The notes beneath the pieces are model-generated. The model did not search any database, was not told where the DNA came from, and saw nothing but the letters and a program-made list of their open reading frames with translations. Source: Robiginitomaculum sp. (lineage in GTDB: Bacteria; Pseudomonadota; Alphaproteobacteria; Caulobacterales; Maricaulaceae). From it: 64,000 nt of DNA. Made by a program: the position numbers and the translations under genes. Of this stretch, positions 7,725 to 15,510 are shown piece after piece (position 1 is the stretch's first letter; the number at the start of each line of letters is the position of its first letter). Location of the stretch: positions 1 to 64,000 of the forward strand of contig JALSHE010000001.1 in assembly GCA_026982415.1 (NCBI GenBank), in the 5' to 3' direction.

Positions 7725-8669
7725 TTAATACGCCGTATTCTCAACCACAGCTGCCCCGTACAGCTTTGGGGTGAAGCCGCCGAACCAGAGGACTTTGCCT
7801 GCGCCGCCTGCGGATTTGGCTAGGTAATGGATATAGGACGGCTTGCCTGTTATTTTTGTGAGGAGTGCCATGGGTGCGTAGAGCGCGTATTGTACTGCGC
7901 CGACCAGCATCCATTTCGCGACGCCGAGCCAGTTTTTGTTGTCGGCGCATTCCTGGCTTGGGCCTTGGCCGTTGGCGAAGCTGCGGACTTTTACGTATGC
8001 GGGTGTTGCGCGGTGGGGTAATATATCTTCATTGGCTTTAGCGGCACGCGACCAGGCGATTTTTATGCCTTGGGATTTTAGTTCTGAAAACAGTAAATCG
8101 TCCTCGCCGCCCGTTTCGTTCATGTCCACATTGAACGGCGGGGCGGGCAATGTGCATAAATGGGTGTCGAGCAGGGAATTGCCACATCCAAAAAAATCAT
8201 CAACAATACCTTCGGTCAAGTCGGGGCCTTGGCGCGAGAAGAAGTCTACCAGATAATCATTGAATTTTGACGACCCCGGTATGCGGGCGTGAGTCGGTAC
8301 AAAAGCCAAGGCCGCTTCGTATTTTTTGGATATATCCAATAGGGTTTGCAACCAACCTGCACAGGCTTGTTGGTCATCGTCGAGAAAGGCCAGATAACGT
8401 CCCTTGGCGGCTTTGAGTGCGCCATTGCGCGCATTGGAAACACCGGGTTCGGGCACGTGTAAGTAATGGGTTTTTATCGCTGCCGTCTTGGCGAAGTTTT
8501 CAACATAATCTCGCGCACTACCAGCGGGGTCATTGTCTGCAACAATAATTTCCATGGTCAATGCACTAGCCGTCTGGTTCATCAAACTTTCCAGTGCGAT
8601 TTGCAGACCTTTCGCACGCCTAAAGGTTGGCACGATAATGGATACGCCGTTTTTTATGTCCCTAGCCAT
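7725..8669 (-). CDS. Family 2 glycosyltransferase (HfsL candidate)
   Basis: This 314-residue cytosolic or membrane-associated GT-A enzyme has an N terminus of the type VSIIVPTFRRAKGLQIALESLMNQT. The acceptor region has PGVSNARNGAL, the metal-binding motif is LAFLDDDQQ and a later GGEDDLLF segment fits GT2. It adds a sugar to the lipid-linked repeat unit. It is the last gene of the minus-strand polysaccharide operon and its start overlaps the deacetylase stop by 8 bp. In Caulobacter a fourth glycosyltransferase, HfsL, acts in the holdfast pathway; this gene may correspond, but assignment to HfsL versus HfsG cannot be settled from sequence alone. Confidence 0.8.
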   Translation of the reverse strand: MARDIKNGVSIIVPTFRRAKGLQIALESLMNQTASALTMEIIVADNDPAGSARDYVENFAKTAAIKTHYLHVPEPGVSNARNGALKAAKGRYLAFLDDDQQACAGWLQTLLDISKKYEAALAFVPTHARIPGSSKFNDYLVDFFSRQGPDLTEGIVDDFFGCGNSLLDTHLCTLPAPPFNVDMNETGGEDDLLFSELKSQGIKIAWSRAAKANEDILPHRATPAYVKVRSFANGQGPSQECADNKNWLGVAKWMLVGAVQYALYAPMALLTKITGKPSYIHYLAKSAGGAGKVLWFGGFTPKLYGAAVVENTAY

Positions 8670-9555
8670 AGTGCCCCTCTAATTTTTCAAGTGCCTTACC
8701 AACGGGGAGAACATCGGCGCCGCAGTCTTTAACCGCAGCAATAACTCTGCCAAAATCTCGGCCACTAATGCCCCACTTGCTTGGGTTGGCGCGCACATCA
8801 TGGGTGAAGAAAATCAACCAGCCCGGTTTTTTCTTAAGCCCTTGCAGCAGTGAAAGCGCTTCGTCCGTTTCTGGTCCGGAAAATAGCGGTGTCGATTTAA
8901 GCAGGTTCAAGTCAGCCTTGCCGTAATGCACGCCGGAACTAACCCCGCGCATTGATTTAAACCGTTTCGCCAGTGCGGCTTTATGAGCCGCATTTGTTGT
9001 ACCGTAAGGCCAGGCAAAATGCTCAATTGGTGTGTCAACGCCCATGGCTTTTAAGGCCGCAGTGTTGCGCTTTGTTTCGGCAATGACCTGCTCGGGCGTG
9101 CTTTGCGCGCAGTCTAAATGAGAATAAGTATGCCCACTAATCTCGTGGCCACATTCGTGCAATTGCTGCACATCTGTAGCGTGAAAGCTTTGCCCGTGGT
9201 GGTTCTCTATGCCCATAAGACCTGCCGCCACATAATAGGTCGCGCGCCAGCCCTGCATGGCCAAAATATCGCCACCCTGATAGCGCGCCGTGCGTGGGAA
9301 ATCGTCAAATGTGAAACTAACCAAAGGCCGCTCCAGTTTAAACTTCAAATTTCTTCGTGCGCGCAAAGGTAAAAGCTTGCGCGATATTTTTGCACCAATG
9401 GACGTGGAGGGTTCATAGGCTTTTATGTGGATATTCTGGCTTATGTCATCACCTCCGCATACCAGCTCGCCCGCCACAATTTCAGGGCTATCAGCCTTAA
9501 TTTGGTTGGCAGGGCGCTTGTGCGCACCAAAAATTTCAACATGGGCCGCATCCAT
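8662..9555 (-). CDS. hfsH: Polysaccharide deacetylase, NodB domain (HfsH-like)
   Basis: The NodB-type deacetylase domain is clear: SFTFDD (metal and catalytic Asp), ISGHTYSHLD (HxxxH metal site), FAWPYG and a late FFTHD histidine motif. HfsH in Caulobacter removes acetyl groups from holdfast N-acetylglucosamine and affects adhesion. The only ATG in the track (9555) would force a 115-bp overlap with the preceding glycosyltransferase. A strong GGAGG at 9452-9456 instead sits 7 bases before an in-frame ATA at 9442-9444, next to the upstream gene's stop. The true start is therefore uncertain; the first about 38 residues may not be translated. Confidence 0.8.
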   Translation of the reverse strand: MDAAHVEIFGAHKRPANQIKADSPEIVAGELVCGGDDISQNIHIKAYEPSTSIGAKISRKLLPLRARRNLKFKLERPLVSFTFDDFPRTARYQGGDILAMQGWRATYYVAAGLMGIENHHGQSFHATDVQQLHECGHEISGHTYSHLDCAQSTPEQVIAETKRNTAALKAMGVDTPIEHFAWPYGTTNAAHKAALAKRFKSMRGVSSGVHYGKADLNLLKSTPLFSGPETDEALSLLQGLKKKPGWLIFFTHDVRANPSKWGISGRDFGRVIAAVKDCGADVLPVGKALEKLEGHYG

Positions 9556-10370
9556 TTTTGCCCCGGTACATGGCCTAGTTTTTTGCTTAACTTATAGAGT
9601 TTCAAAGTCTTGGCCAGATCTGGGTGGGCTTGGGTGAAACGGACATAGTTTTCGCCACTGTTTTTAAATCTGCTGAGGAGCGTCTCTGTGCTTTCCAGAC
9701 CAAGGTGCAAGGCCGGAATGTCCGCATGTTTTAGGCGGTATTTGGCCGAGACCCGCGCCGCCCATTCGCTATCTTCCCAGCCCCAGCCGGTAAAGCCCGT
9801 ATCAAATGGTTCCGCGTCCAAAATGCCCGTGCGCACACACAGATTTGACGAACACACATATTGCGCCCCGTTTTTGCTGCGCGCGTCGGCGCTTAGGCAA
9901 TCGGATGTCTGCGAAAACGCCCGGTGTAGCTCGGTCTCGGCGGATTGTTTTTGATTTGGCACGGTAAAACCGCCAAAGATAATATCGGCAGTGTCTGCGT
10001 TTATTTCGGCCAGATAATCCCTCAGGAAATGTGTTTCGACCGGGCGCATATCCGCATCCAAAAACAACACCCATTTGGCTTTGGCTTGGGATTTCAGATA
10101 ATTGCGGGCAAAGGAGCGGCCTTGGTTTTGCTCGGCGAAAAACAAGGAGACGGGCGCAGTGCTTTTCTTTGCCGTACTGATGAGGCGCGCATTAACATTG
10201 GCATTGCCCGTACCGTCATCATACATTAAAATTTCGACCAACCCAGCAGTTTGCGCTTGAACCAGCAAGTCGTTCAAGAGCAGCACGGGGTCATCGTGAT
10301 AATAGGGCACCAAAATGGATAAAGTCGGCTTTGTTGTCTTGGCTACATTATTTTTAAATGTCTCTATCAT
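9441..10370 (-). CDS. hfsG: Family 2 glycosyltransferase (HfsG-like)
   Basis: The 309-residue product has the GT2 start LSILVPYYHDDPVLLLNDLL, the nucleotide-sugar region ILMYDDGTG and the DxD motif FLDADMRP. The acceptor-site element GWGWEDSEWAAR is typical of galactosyl/N-acetylglucosaminyl transferases of this family. It overlaps the flippase gene by 4 bp (ATGA) and the deacetylase ORF at its 3' end. Its place between the flippase and the deacetylase equals that of hfsG in the Caulobacter hfsEFGH order. The sugar donor cannot be read from sequence. Confidence 0.78.
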   Translation of the reverse strand: MIETFKNNVAKTTKPTLSILVPYYHDDPVLLLNDLLVQAQTAGLVEILMYDDGTGNANVNARLISTAKKSTAPVSLFFAEQNQGRSFARNYLKSQAKAKWVLFLDADMRPVETHFLRDYLAEINADTADIIFGGFTVPNQKQSAETELHRAFSQTSDCLSADARSKNGAQYVCSSNLCVRTGILDAEPFDTGFTGWGWEDSEWAARVSAKYRLKHADIPALHLGLESTETLLSRFKNSGENYVRFTQAHPDLAKTLKLYKLSKKLGHVPGQKWMRPMLKFLVRTSALPTKLRLIALKLWRASWYAEVMT

Positions 10371-11845
10371 GTCCTTGCCTCAACCTTAGAGGTCTTTAGG
10401 CGGGCTTTAGCCTTACCCCAAAAATCAATGACGATTTCTCGGCAATTGGCTGCGTTTACTGCGAAAGCGACAAAGCCATAGACCACAGCCCCGACCCCGG
10501 CTTTAACCAAAAGCTCGGCGAAATCAGGTAAAGTGTCTACGGCGGACGGTAAAGCAAGAACCGCCCCAGCCATGACCAAACAGGCGAAGGTACATTGCAC
10601 CAATGCTTTGAGGGGCAATGGTAATGGGAAAGACCGTCTTGCCACCACTAAGGTCAAGACTAAGCCAACACCGTAAGCCATTAAAGTCGCCCACACTGCG
10701 CCCATAAGGCCGTGAATGGGGATGAGCCAAATGTTAAGGCCGATATTGAGCAAAACGGGCAGAACCATAGTCGCGGCCAGCGTTCCGGTTTTGCGCGACA
10801 GCATAAAGGCGCGCTGGGCGTAATAGGTGATAAACCCGTTCATGACACCCGCAAAGGCAATCCACGGCATGATGGACACGGCCTGTTCGCGCACGGATTC
10901 GCCCAGAATGAACCCTGCAGGTTCGGCGACAAGCGCGACACCTGTGGCGGCGGGCAGAATGATGAGGAGTAAAAACTCACCGTAGCTTTTCAAAATCTTT
11001 TTGGTTTTCTCCAAGCCCTCTTGCTCTAGCGTGGTGATGGCTATGGGGGTAACGGCCATGGCTATCCAGACGAATAACACATCCAGAGAACGGTTGGCGA
11101 GATTATAGCCAGCATTATATTCACCAACCGAGAGATCACCCATATAATGGGCGATGAAGAACAGATCGCCTTGGGATAGAATATAGGCCAGCATGAGCGA
11201 AAAACATATGGGCATGCCGTAAGCAAAATAGGCGCGGGCACGGCGTTTCTCAAATTTGCCGCCTTTGGTTTGTTTGAGCATAAACGGCAAATCGATCAGC
11301 AATGCCAACACAGTACCTGCTATAATTCCGATAAACGGTGCCACTTCGCGCAGAGGTGTCACCAAAATAAGAATAATCCCCGCACTAAAGCCGAGCAGGC
11401 TCTGGGTGGAATGAATGGCGCTATATCGCCCAATGCGGTGCGCCGCTTTATGGGCTTCGATACCGATATTATATGTGAGGGTTAAACAAGTAGAGGCGAA
11501 TGCAAATGCCAACAGGGTTTTCATAGTAGCGGAAATCGGCAGTATATAAACCAGCCCCATCATAATCGGCAGGCCGATAATACCCATGCTTATAGCAGTG
11601 ACATAGCTAGTCTTTAGGTGGGAAGCCAACTCGCCGCGCCGTTCAGCCCTTGCATAAAACCGCGCCATAGCGGCCTCTATCCAAGTAAACACCACCATGT
11701 GGATGAAATGCAAGCTGGCAATCGCCAAGGCATAGCGGCCAAATTCGGCGCCGTCCAACAGCCGCGTCAAAATGGCAATCGTACCAAAGCTGATAATGAT
11801 ATTGGCCAGATTAACCGGGACATATCCAAGCATTTGTTTCCACAT
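10367..11845 (-). CDS. hfsF: Polysaccharide flippase, Wzx/MATE-like (HfsF-like)
   Basis: This 492-residue integral membrane protein has about 12-14 hydrophobic helices. Its start is typical of the polysaccharide biosynthesis/MVF superfamily (YVPVNLANIIISFGTIAILTRLLDGAEFGRYALA). It should flip undecaprenyl-diphosphate-linked oligosaccharide across the inner membrane. It lies 7 bp after the phosphoglycosyltransferase gene and overlaps the next glycosyltransferase gene, so the genes are co-transcribed. Confidence 0.85.
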   Translation of the reverse strand: MWKQMLGYVPVNLANIIISFGTIAILTRLLDGAEFGRYALAIASLHFIHMVVFTWIEAAMARFYARAERRGELASHLKTSYVTAISMGIIGLPIMMGLVYILPISATMKTLLAFAFASTCLTLTYNIGIEAHKAAHRIGRYSAIHSTQSLLGFSAGIILILVTPLREVAPFIGIIAGTVLALLIDLPFMLKQTKGGKFEKRRARAYFAYGMPICFSLMLAYILSQGDLFFIAHYMGDLSVGEYNAGYNLANRSLDVLFVWIAMAVTPIAITTLEQEGLEKTKKILKSYGEFLLLIILPAATGVALVAEPAGFILGESVREQAVSIMPWIAFAGVMNGFITYYAQRAFMLSRKTGTLAATMVLPVLLNIGLNIWLIPIHGLMGAVWATLMAYGVGLVLTLVVARRSFPLPLPLKALVQCTFACLVMAGAVLALPSAVDTLPDFAELLVKAGVGAVVYGFVAFAVNAANCREIVIDFWGKAKARLKTSKVEART

Positions 11846-11852
11846 ACCCAGG

Positions 11853-13496
11853 CTACCTATCGTTTTCGCTGTCGCCGAGCAAGCACGGCAAGGTTTTGAC
11901 CATAATCATCAGGTCGAACAACACGCTGGAGCGTTCAATATATTCAATATCCAACTGTACCCGCCGTGCCACACCTTCGGCGTCGTGCAAGGGGCCGCGT
12001 GAACCATTGATTTGCGCCCAGCCTGTCAGGCCGGGTTTAACTTTGAGGCGGTGAGCATATTCGTCGACCAATTTATAAGTTTCGATATCGCCAGTATGCA
12101 TACCAACCGCATGGGGGCGCGGCCCGACAAGGGACATATCGCCCTTTAGGACATTGAGCAGTTGCGGCAGTTCGTCCAAGCTGGTTTTGCGGATAAACCG
12201 CCCGACCTTTGTAACGCGGCTATCACCTTTGGTGACCTGTGAGCGGGCAGATTTGTCTTCGTCTTCGACCTTGAGAGAGCGAAATTTAAACACGTCGAAT
12301 ATCCGGTTGTTAAAGCCCTGGCGTTTCTGTTTGAACAGAACCGGGCCGGGGCTATCCAGTTTAATCGCCAGCGCAATAATGGCCAGCACGGGCGCACCGA
12401 ACAAAAGAGCCGTACCGCTTATGGCGATGTCCATAAAGCGTTTGGCGAAGACGGCACTGCCTGAAAATGTTTTACCTGAAATATCGCGGGTGCCGATGGC
12501 GGCGATCTGGGTGAGGCGTTGCTGCACATGGTTCAGATTTTCAAATTCGTCGACCACAAAGGCGATACGGTTGGGTAATTGACGCACTTGATTGACAAAG
12601 GCGGTTTTGCGGGCTTCGGCCAAATTGGGCAGGGTCACGATAATCCTGTCCACATAGGGCAGGGCGTCCCAACCCAGCATATCCTTAATTTTGCCCACAA
12701 CCGGAACCCCGTGAATATTGTGGGGTGCGCGAGACAGGCGTTCGTCGAATATGGCTAAAATATTCAGCTCTCTGGTGCGGGCATTTTCCTCAATCAGCCT
12801 GCGCGCCGCTTCTGTCGCGCCGAGCATAACAATGGTCGGGATAAGCTGCCCGCGTTCGTGCTGGCGCTTAATCCATATATAATAGACCGTGTGCAAAACC
12901 AGAAGCGTCGCGGTGGCCAATAGGCCGGATATGGCGAGTGCGTCCGGCAAGAATGTATCGGGCTTGGCGATCAAGGCGATGGCCAGCCAAACGCCGAGCG
13001 CCGCTGCCGCCCCCAGCATGACTTTTTTCATGTGAGCGCCGTAGGTTTCAGCCGGGGAAAACTGGTGAGCCTTGACTAAAAACAGTGCCGTAAAAAAACC
13101 AATAGCGCCTGTTAGGCCTGCGGCAAGGGGCGCCAGCACGGCTTTGTTATTGATACCGATATAACCGCTCCATATAGAGATCAAAATCACAGCCGTAACG
13201 CACAGGGCGTCTATAGTGCGCAAGCTAAACCGTAGCGCTGCCATATTACCCGTTTGCGCCGGGAAGTGAATATCCGAGAGCTTTACCCGAGGGCGATCTT
13301 TGGGTTCTTGGTGTGTTTTTTCAACCCGGGCTTTGGCACGTGTTTGGGCAGGTGTTTGTGATCGCGTTTGGGTGCGGCGCGCAAATGCTTCGACGGTTTC
13401 CACTTGCCGTTTTTGCACCGGAACACTCCCACCTTGCGGCGGTTTTTTCGTAAGATTATTGGCCGAGTCCACACCCGAATTTTTTAACTGTTTCAT
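11853..13496 (-). CDS. hfsE: Polyprenyl-phosphate sugar phosphotransferase (HfsE/WbaP/ExoY-like)
   Basis: The 547-residue product has a basic, low-complexity N terminus (about 1-90). A cluster of membrane helices (about 95-210) and a Rossmann-like central domain (PTIVMLGATEAARRLIEENA) follow. A C-terminal bacterial sugar transferase domain completes it (KRFMDIAISGTALL... DSPGPVLFKQKRQG... TSLDELPQLLNVLKGDMSLVGPRP). Such enzymes start repeat-unit synthesis by moving a sugar phosphate onto undecaprenyl phosphate. It is the first gene of the minus-strand operon. In Caulobacter, HfsE shares this step with PssY/PssZ paralogues, which are not in this window. Confidence 0.87.
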   Translation of the reverse strand: MKQLKNSGVDSANNLTKKPPQGGSVPVQKRQVETVEAFARRTQTRSQTPAQTRAKARVEKTHQEPKDRPRVKLSDIHFPAQTGNMAALRFSLRTIDALCVTAVILISIWSGYIGINNKAVLAPLAAGLTGAIGFFTALFLVKAHQFSPAETYGAHMKKVMLGAAAALGVWLAIALIAKPDTFLPDALAISGLLATATLLVLHTVYYIWIKRQHERGQLIPTIVMLGATEAARRLIEENARTRELNILAIFDERLSRAPHNIHGVPVVGKIKDMLGWDALPYVDRIIVTLPNLAEARKTAFVNQVRQLPNRIAFVVDEFENLNHVQQRLTQIAAIGTRDISGKTFSGSAVFAKRFMDIAISGTALLFGAPVLAIIALAIKLDSPGPVLFKQKRQGFNNRIFDVFKFRSLKVEDEDKSARSQVTKGDSRVTKVGRFIRKTSLDELPQLLNVLKGDMSLVGPRPHAVGMHTGDIETYKLVDEYAHRLKVKPGLTGWAQINGSRGPLHDAEGVARRVQLDIEYIERSSVLFDLMIMVKTLPCLLGDSENDR

Positions 13497-13737
13497 TCAA
13501 CCCACCATATCGGGGCGTCCCATATTTGGGGTACCCACTATTATTATTTCGTGCAATCTATCCCAATAGGGAAAATAATGCGTAAACAAGGAGCGGTTTT
13601 TTTGTATCAATCGCAAGCGGTTGTCGTTAATTTTCTATGAGTTTGTACCGAAACGAGGCGCAAGTCTGTGGGTATGGTTAATTTTAGGCTAATTTTGAAT
13701 TTAAGTGAAAGTTCTTGGTAAATTTATCATTCCGCTC

Positions 13738-13766
13738 TTGCAGACACCGCAAGTCTGCGCTAATCC
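13738..13766 (+). promoter_or_regulatory. Candidate promoter of tRNA-Ser
   Basis: TTGCAG at 13738-13743 and TAATCC at 13761-13766 are separated by 17 bp, and the -10 box ends 7 bp before the first base of the tRNA. The spacing suits a sigma70-type promoter starting at or near the mature 5' end. A small hairpin CAGAC/GTCTG overlaps the spacer. Confidence 0.45.
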
Positions 13767-13773
13767 CCCGCTC

Positions 13774-13864
13774 GGAGACGTGGCCGAGTGGTCGAAGGCG
13801 CTCCCCTGCTAAGGGAGTATGGGTCATAAGCCCATCGAGGGTTCGAATCCCTTCGTCTCCGCCA
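13774..13864 (+). tRNA. tRNA-Ser (anticodon GCT)
   Basis: The acceptor stem GGAGACG pairs with CGTCTCC, followed by discriminator G and encoded CCA. The D arm is GGCCGAGTGGTCGAAGGC. The anticodon stem CTCCC/GGGAG has loop CTGCTAA with anticodon GCT at 13808-13810. The long variable arm (ATGGG...CCCAT) is typical of serine tRNAs and the T arm contains GGTTCGAATCC. It reads AGC/AGU serine codons. Confidence 0.97.
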
Positions 13865-13899
13865 TTGCCTTCGAAAGCAAGGCAGCCTAAATGAGTAGT

Positions 13900-13928
13900 C
13901 AACCCGGAACTAAACCGTGACAAGTCCA
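13900..13928. repeat. IS terminal sequence, copy 2 (solo end)
   Basis: This 29-bp stretch matches 83-111 with one mismatch and the same orientation, ending at the same CCA. No transposase lies beside it. It starts 36 bp after the tRNA-Ser CCA end and abuts an open reading fragment that has lost its 5' part, as expected for a leftover IS end. Confidence 0.6.
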
Positions 13929-14014
13929 AATTACCGCATGCTCAAATATTATCCTTGAAAACTCTAAAAGAAGTTAGAGATGCACTTAAAAAGCGATCAG
14001 GTGGCGGTGGGTAG
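13929..14014 (+). pseudogene. C-terminal fragment of an unknown gene next to the solo IS end
   Basis: From the IS boundary the plus strand reads LPHAQILSLKTLKEVRDALKKRSGGGG and stops at TAG 14012-14014. The amphipathic, coding-like sequence is open right up to the IS end with no start, so it may be the 3' remainder of a gene cut by the element. I do not recognise the family. The 80 bp from here to ruvC hold no other gene. Confidence 0.3.
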
Positions 14015-14095
14015 GCATTATCGGTTCCCAACTAGTAACCTTTCATTAACGCAAAAAGGCTCGACTTAGTTATCGTGTTCGCTTAGTGTTCTCCT

Positions 14096-14632
14096 ATGAG
14101 AACCAAAACACATAAAAGGATTCGGATATTTGGGATTGACCCTTCTTTGGTTAAATGTGGCTGGGGTGTGGTGGAGGCTGAGGGGTTGAAGATTACCCAT
14201 ATTGGTCACGGCGTGATAAAACCTGCCGCCAATCAGGATATGGCACTGCGGCTGAACCAGCTATATGATGAGCTGTCTGAATTGATAAATGTCTTTGCGC
14301 CCGACGAAGCGGCGGTGGAGGAAGTGTTTATGAACAATAATCCGGCGTCTGCGATGAAGCTCGGCCATGCGCGGGCAGTGTGTTTGCTGGCACCTGCTCA
14401 GGCCGGGCTATATGTGGGTGAATACTCGGCCAAGAAGGTCAAGAAATCTGTGGTCGGTACGGGCCAGGCCGACAAAGCCCAAGTCGCGGCCATGATGAAT
14501 GTCTTGCTGCCGGGGCAAAACCTAAAGGCTGGCGACGCGGCAGATGCCCTCGCCATAGCCATCTGCCACGCCCACCGCGCCAGCGCGGCGGGGGCTTTGC
14601 ATAATGTGATGAGACGGGGGAGTTTGGTATGA
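14096..14632 (+). CDS. ruvC: Crossover junction endodeoxyribonuclease RuvC
   Basis: RuvC resolves Holliday junctions by paired nicking. The 178-residue product shows the acidic catalytic residues in family positions: GIDPS (Asp), AVEEVF (Glu) and GDAADALAIAICH (two Asp). It also has MNNNPASAMKLGHARAV and the basic YSAKKVKKSVVGTGQADKAQV segment. It leads the ruvC-ruvA-ruvB series, but a dispersed repeat separates it from ruvA. Confidence 0.96.
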   Translation: MRTKTHKRIRIFGIDPSLVKCGWGVVEAEGLKITHIGHGVIKPAANQDMALRLNQLYDELSELINVFAPDEAAVEEVFMNNNPASAMKLGHARAVCLLAPAQAGLYVGEYSAKKVKKSVVGTGQADKAQVAAMMNVLLPGQNLKAGDAADALAIAICHAHRASAAGALHNVMRRGSLV

Positions 14633-14648
14633 TACAAATAAGGAATAT

Positions 14649-14736
14649 TGTAGGGTGGATTAGCGTTCTTACGCGTAATCCACCTTTGGTGTACGCTAGT
14701 GGTGGATTACGGCCAAGAGGCCTAATCCACCCTACA
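14649..14736. repeat. Dispersed palindromic element, copy B
   Basis: This 88-bp element starts TGTAGGGTGGATTAGCG and ends CCTAATCCACCCTACA, with inner GTAATCCACC/GGTGGATTAC arms. It nearly fills the ruvC-ruvA gap. RNA of either strand could fold into a long hairpin, which might affect ruvA expression. Confidence 0.85.
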
Positions 14737-14753
14737 GGCTCGGAGGCCACATC

Positions 14754-15374
14754 ATGATAGGCATGCTAAAAGGCATAGTAATTGTCATCGGTGCGGATGA
14801 AGCTATAATTGATGTGAACGGGGTAGGGTATTTGGTTAAGTGTTCGGGGCGGACTTTGTCGACGCTGTGTGTAGGCGCAGAAGCCATTTTACATGTGGAA
14901 ACTCATGTGCGCGAACAGGCGATTACTTTGTTTGGGTTTTCCGGTGAGGAAGAACGGGCTTGGTTTGTACGCTTGCAATTGGTGCAGAAAGTCGGGCCGA
15001 AAGCGGCGCTGGCTATTTTAGATATTATGCGGCCTAGCGAGATTTTATCGGCGGCGTCCTTGGAAGATAAAGCTGCATTCGCCCGTGCAAATGGTGTCGG
15101 CCCAAGTTTGGCCGGACGGCTTGTGGTTGAATTATCCGGCAAGCCGCCGCCCAAGGGCAGGGGGTTTGCCCCGGCATTTGCGGATGCGGGCGGTGATGTG
15201 CGGGTGGTGGAAAGCAAGGATGCAGGCATCCAAAAGGACGCGGTCTCGGCGCTGGTTAATCTCGGGATAGACCATTCACAGGCTATACGCGCCGTTGCTC
15301 ACGCGCTAAAAGCGAATTCTGAACTTGATTTAAACGCGCTGGTCAAGGCGGCGCTGAAGGAGTTATCAGGGTGA
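14754..15374 (+). CDS. ruvA: Holliday junction branch migration protein RuvA
   Basis: RuvA (206 residues) binds four-way junctions and docks the RuvB motor. It opens with MIGMLKGIVI and has the OB-fold YLVKCSGRTL. The helix-hairpin-helix region is LVQKVGPKAALAILDI and ANGVGPSLAGRLVVEL. The C-terminal RuvB-binding helices are DAVSALVNLGIDHSQAIRAVAHAL. The ATG is preceded by GGAGG at ideal spacing, lying just after the palindromic element. Confidence 0.96.
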   Translation: MIGMLKGIVIVIGADEAIIDVNGVGYLVKCSGRTLSTLCVGAEAILHVETHVREQAITLFGFSGEEERAWFVRLQLVQKVGPKAALAILDIMRPSEILSAASLEDKAAFARANGVGPSLAGRLVVELSGKPPPKGRGFAPAFADAGGDVRVVESKDAGIQKDAVSALVNLGIDHSQAIRAVAHALKANSELDLNALVKAALKELSG

Positions 15375-15389
15375 TAAATTTACCTTTAA

Positions 15390-15496
15390 ACCCGCTCATT
15401 CCTGCAAAAGCGGGAATCCAGTTTAAACAAAATGTGCGAGCCTTGCTCGCTCTTTATTCGCTGGATACCCAGTCGTGGCTGGGTATGAGCGGGTTT
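15390..15496. repeat. Dispersed repeat of the CATTCCTGC...CTGGATACCCAGTCG type, copy D
   Basis: This element of about 107 bp spans the ruvA-ruvB gap. It begins CCCGCTCATTCCTGCAAAAG and contains GTGCGAGCCTTGCTCGCTC, then GCTGGATACCCAGTCGTGGC and ends GGGTATGAGCGGG. Outer ends (CCCGCTCAT/ATGAGCGGG) are inverted. A closely related copy lies at 63639-63767. Confidence 0.8.
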
Positions 15497-15510
15497 GTTA
15501 GGTGGGGAAA

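Noticed and set aside
13684-13929. Minus-strand ORF with GDEGIRTLDGLMTHTPLAGERLRPLGHVSE
   Set aside because: This is the well-known false protein produced by reading a tRNA-Ser gene backwards.
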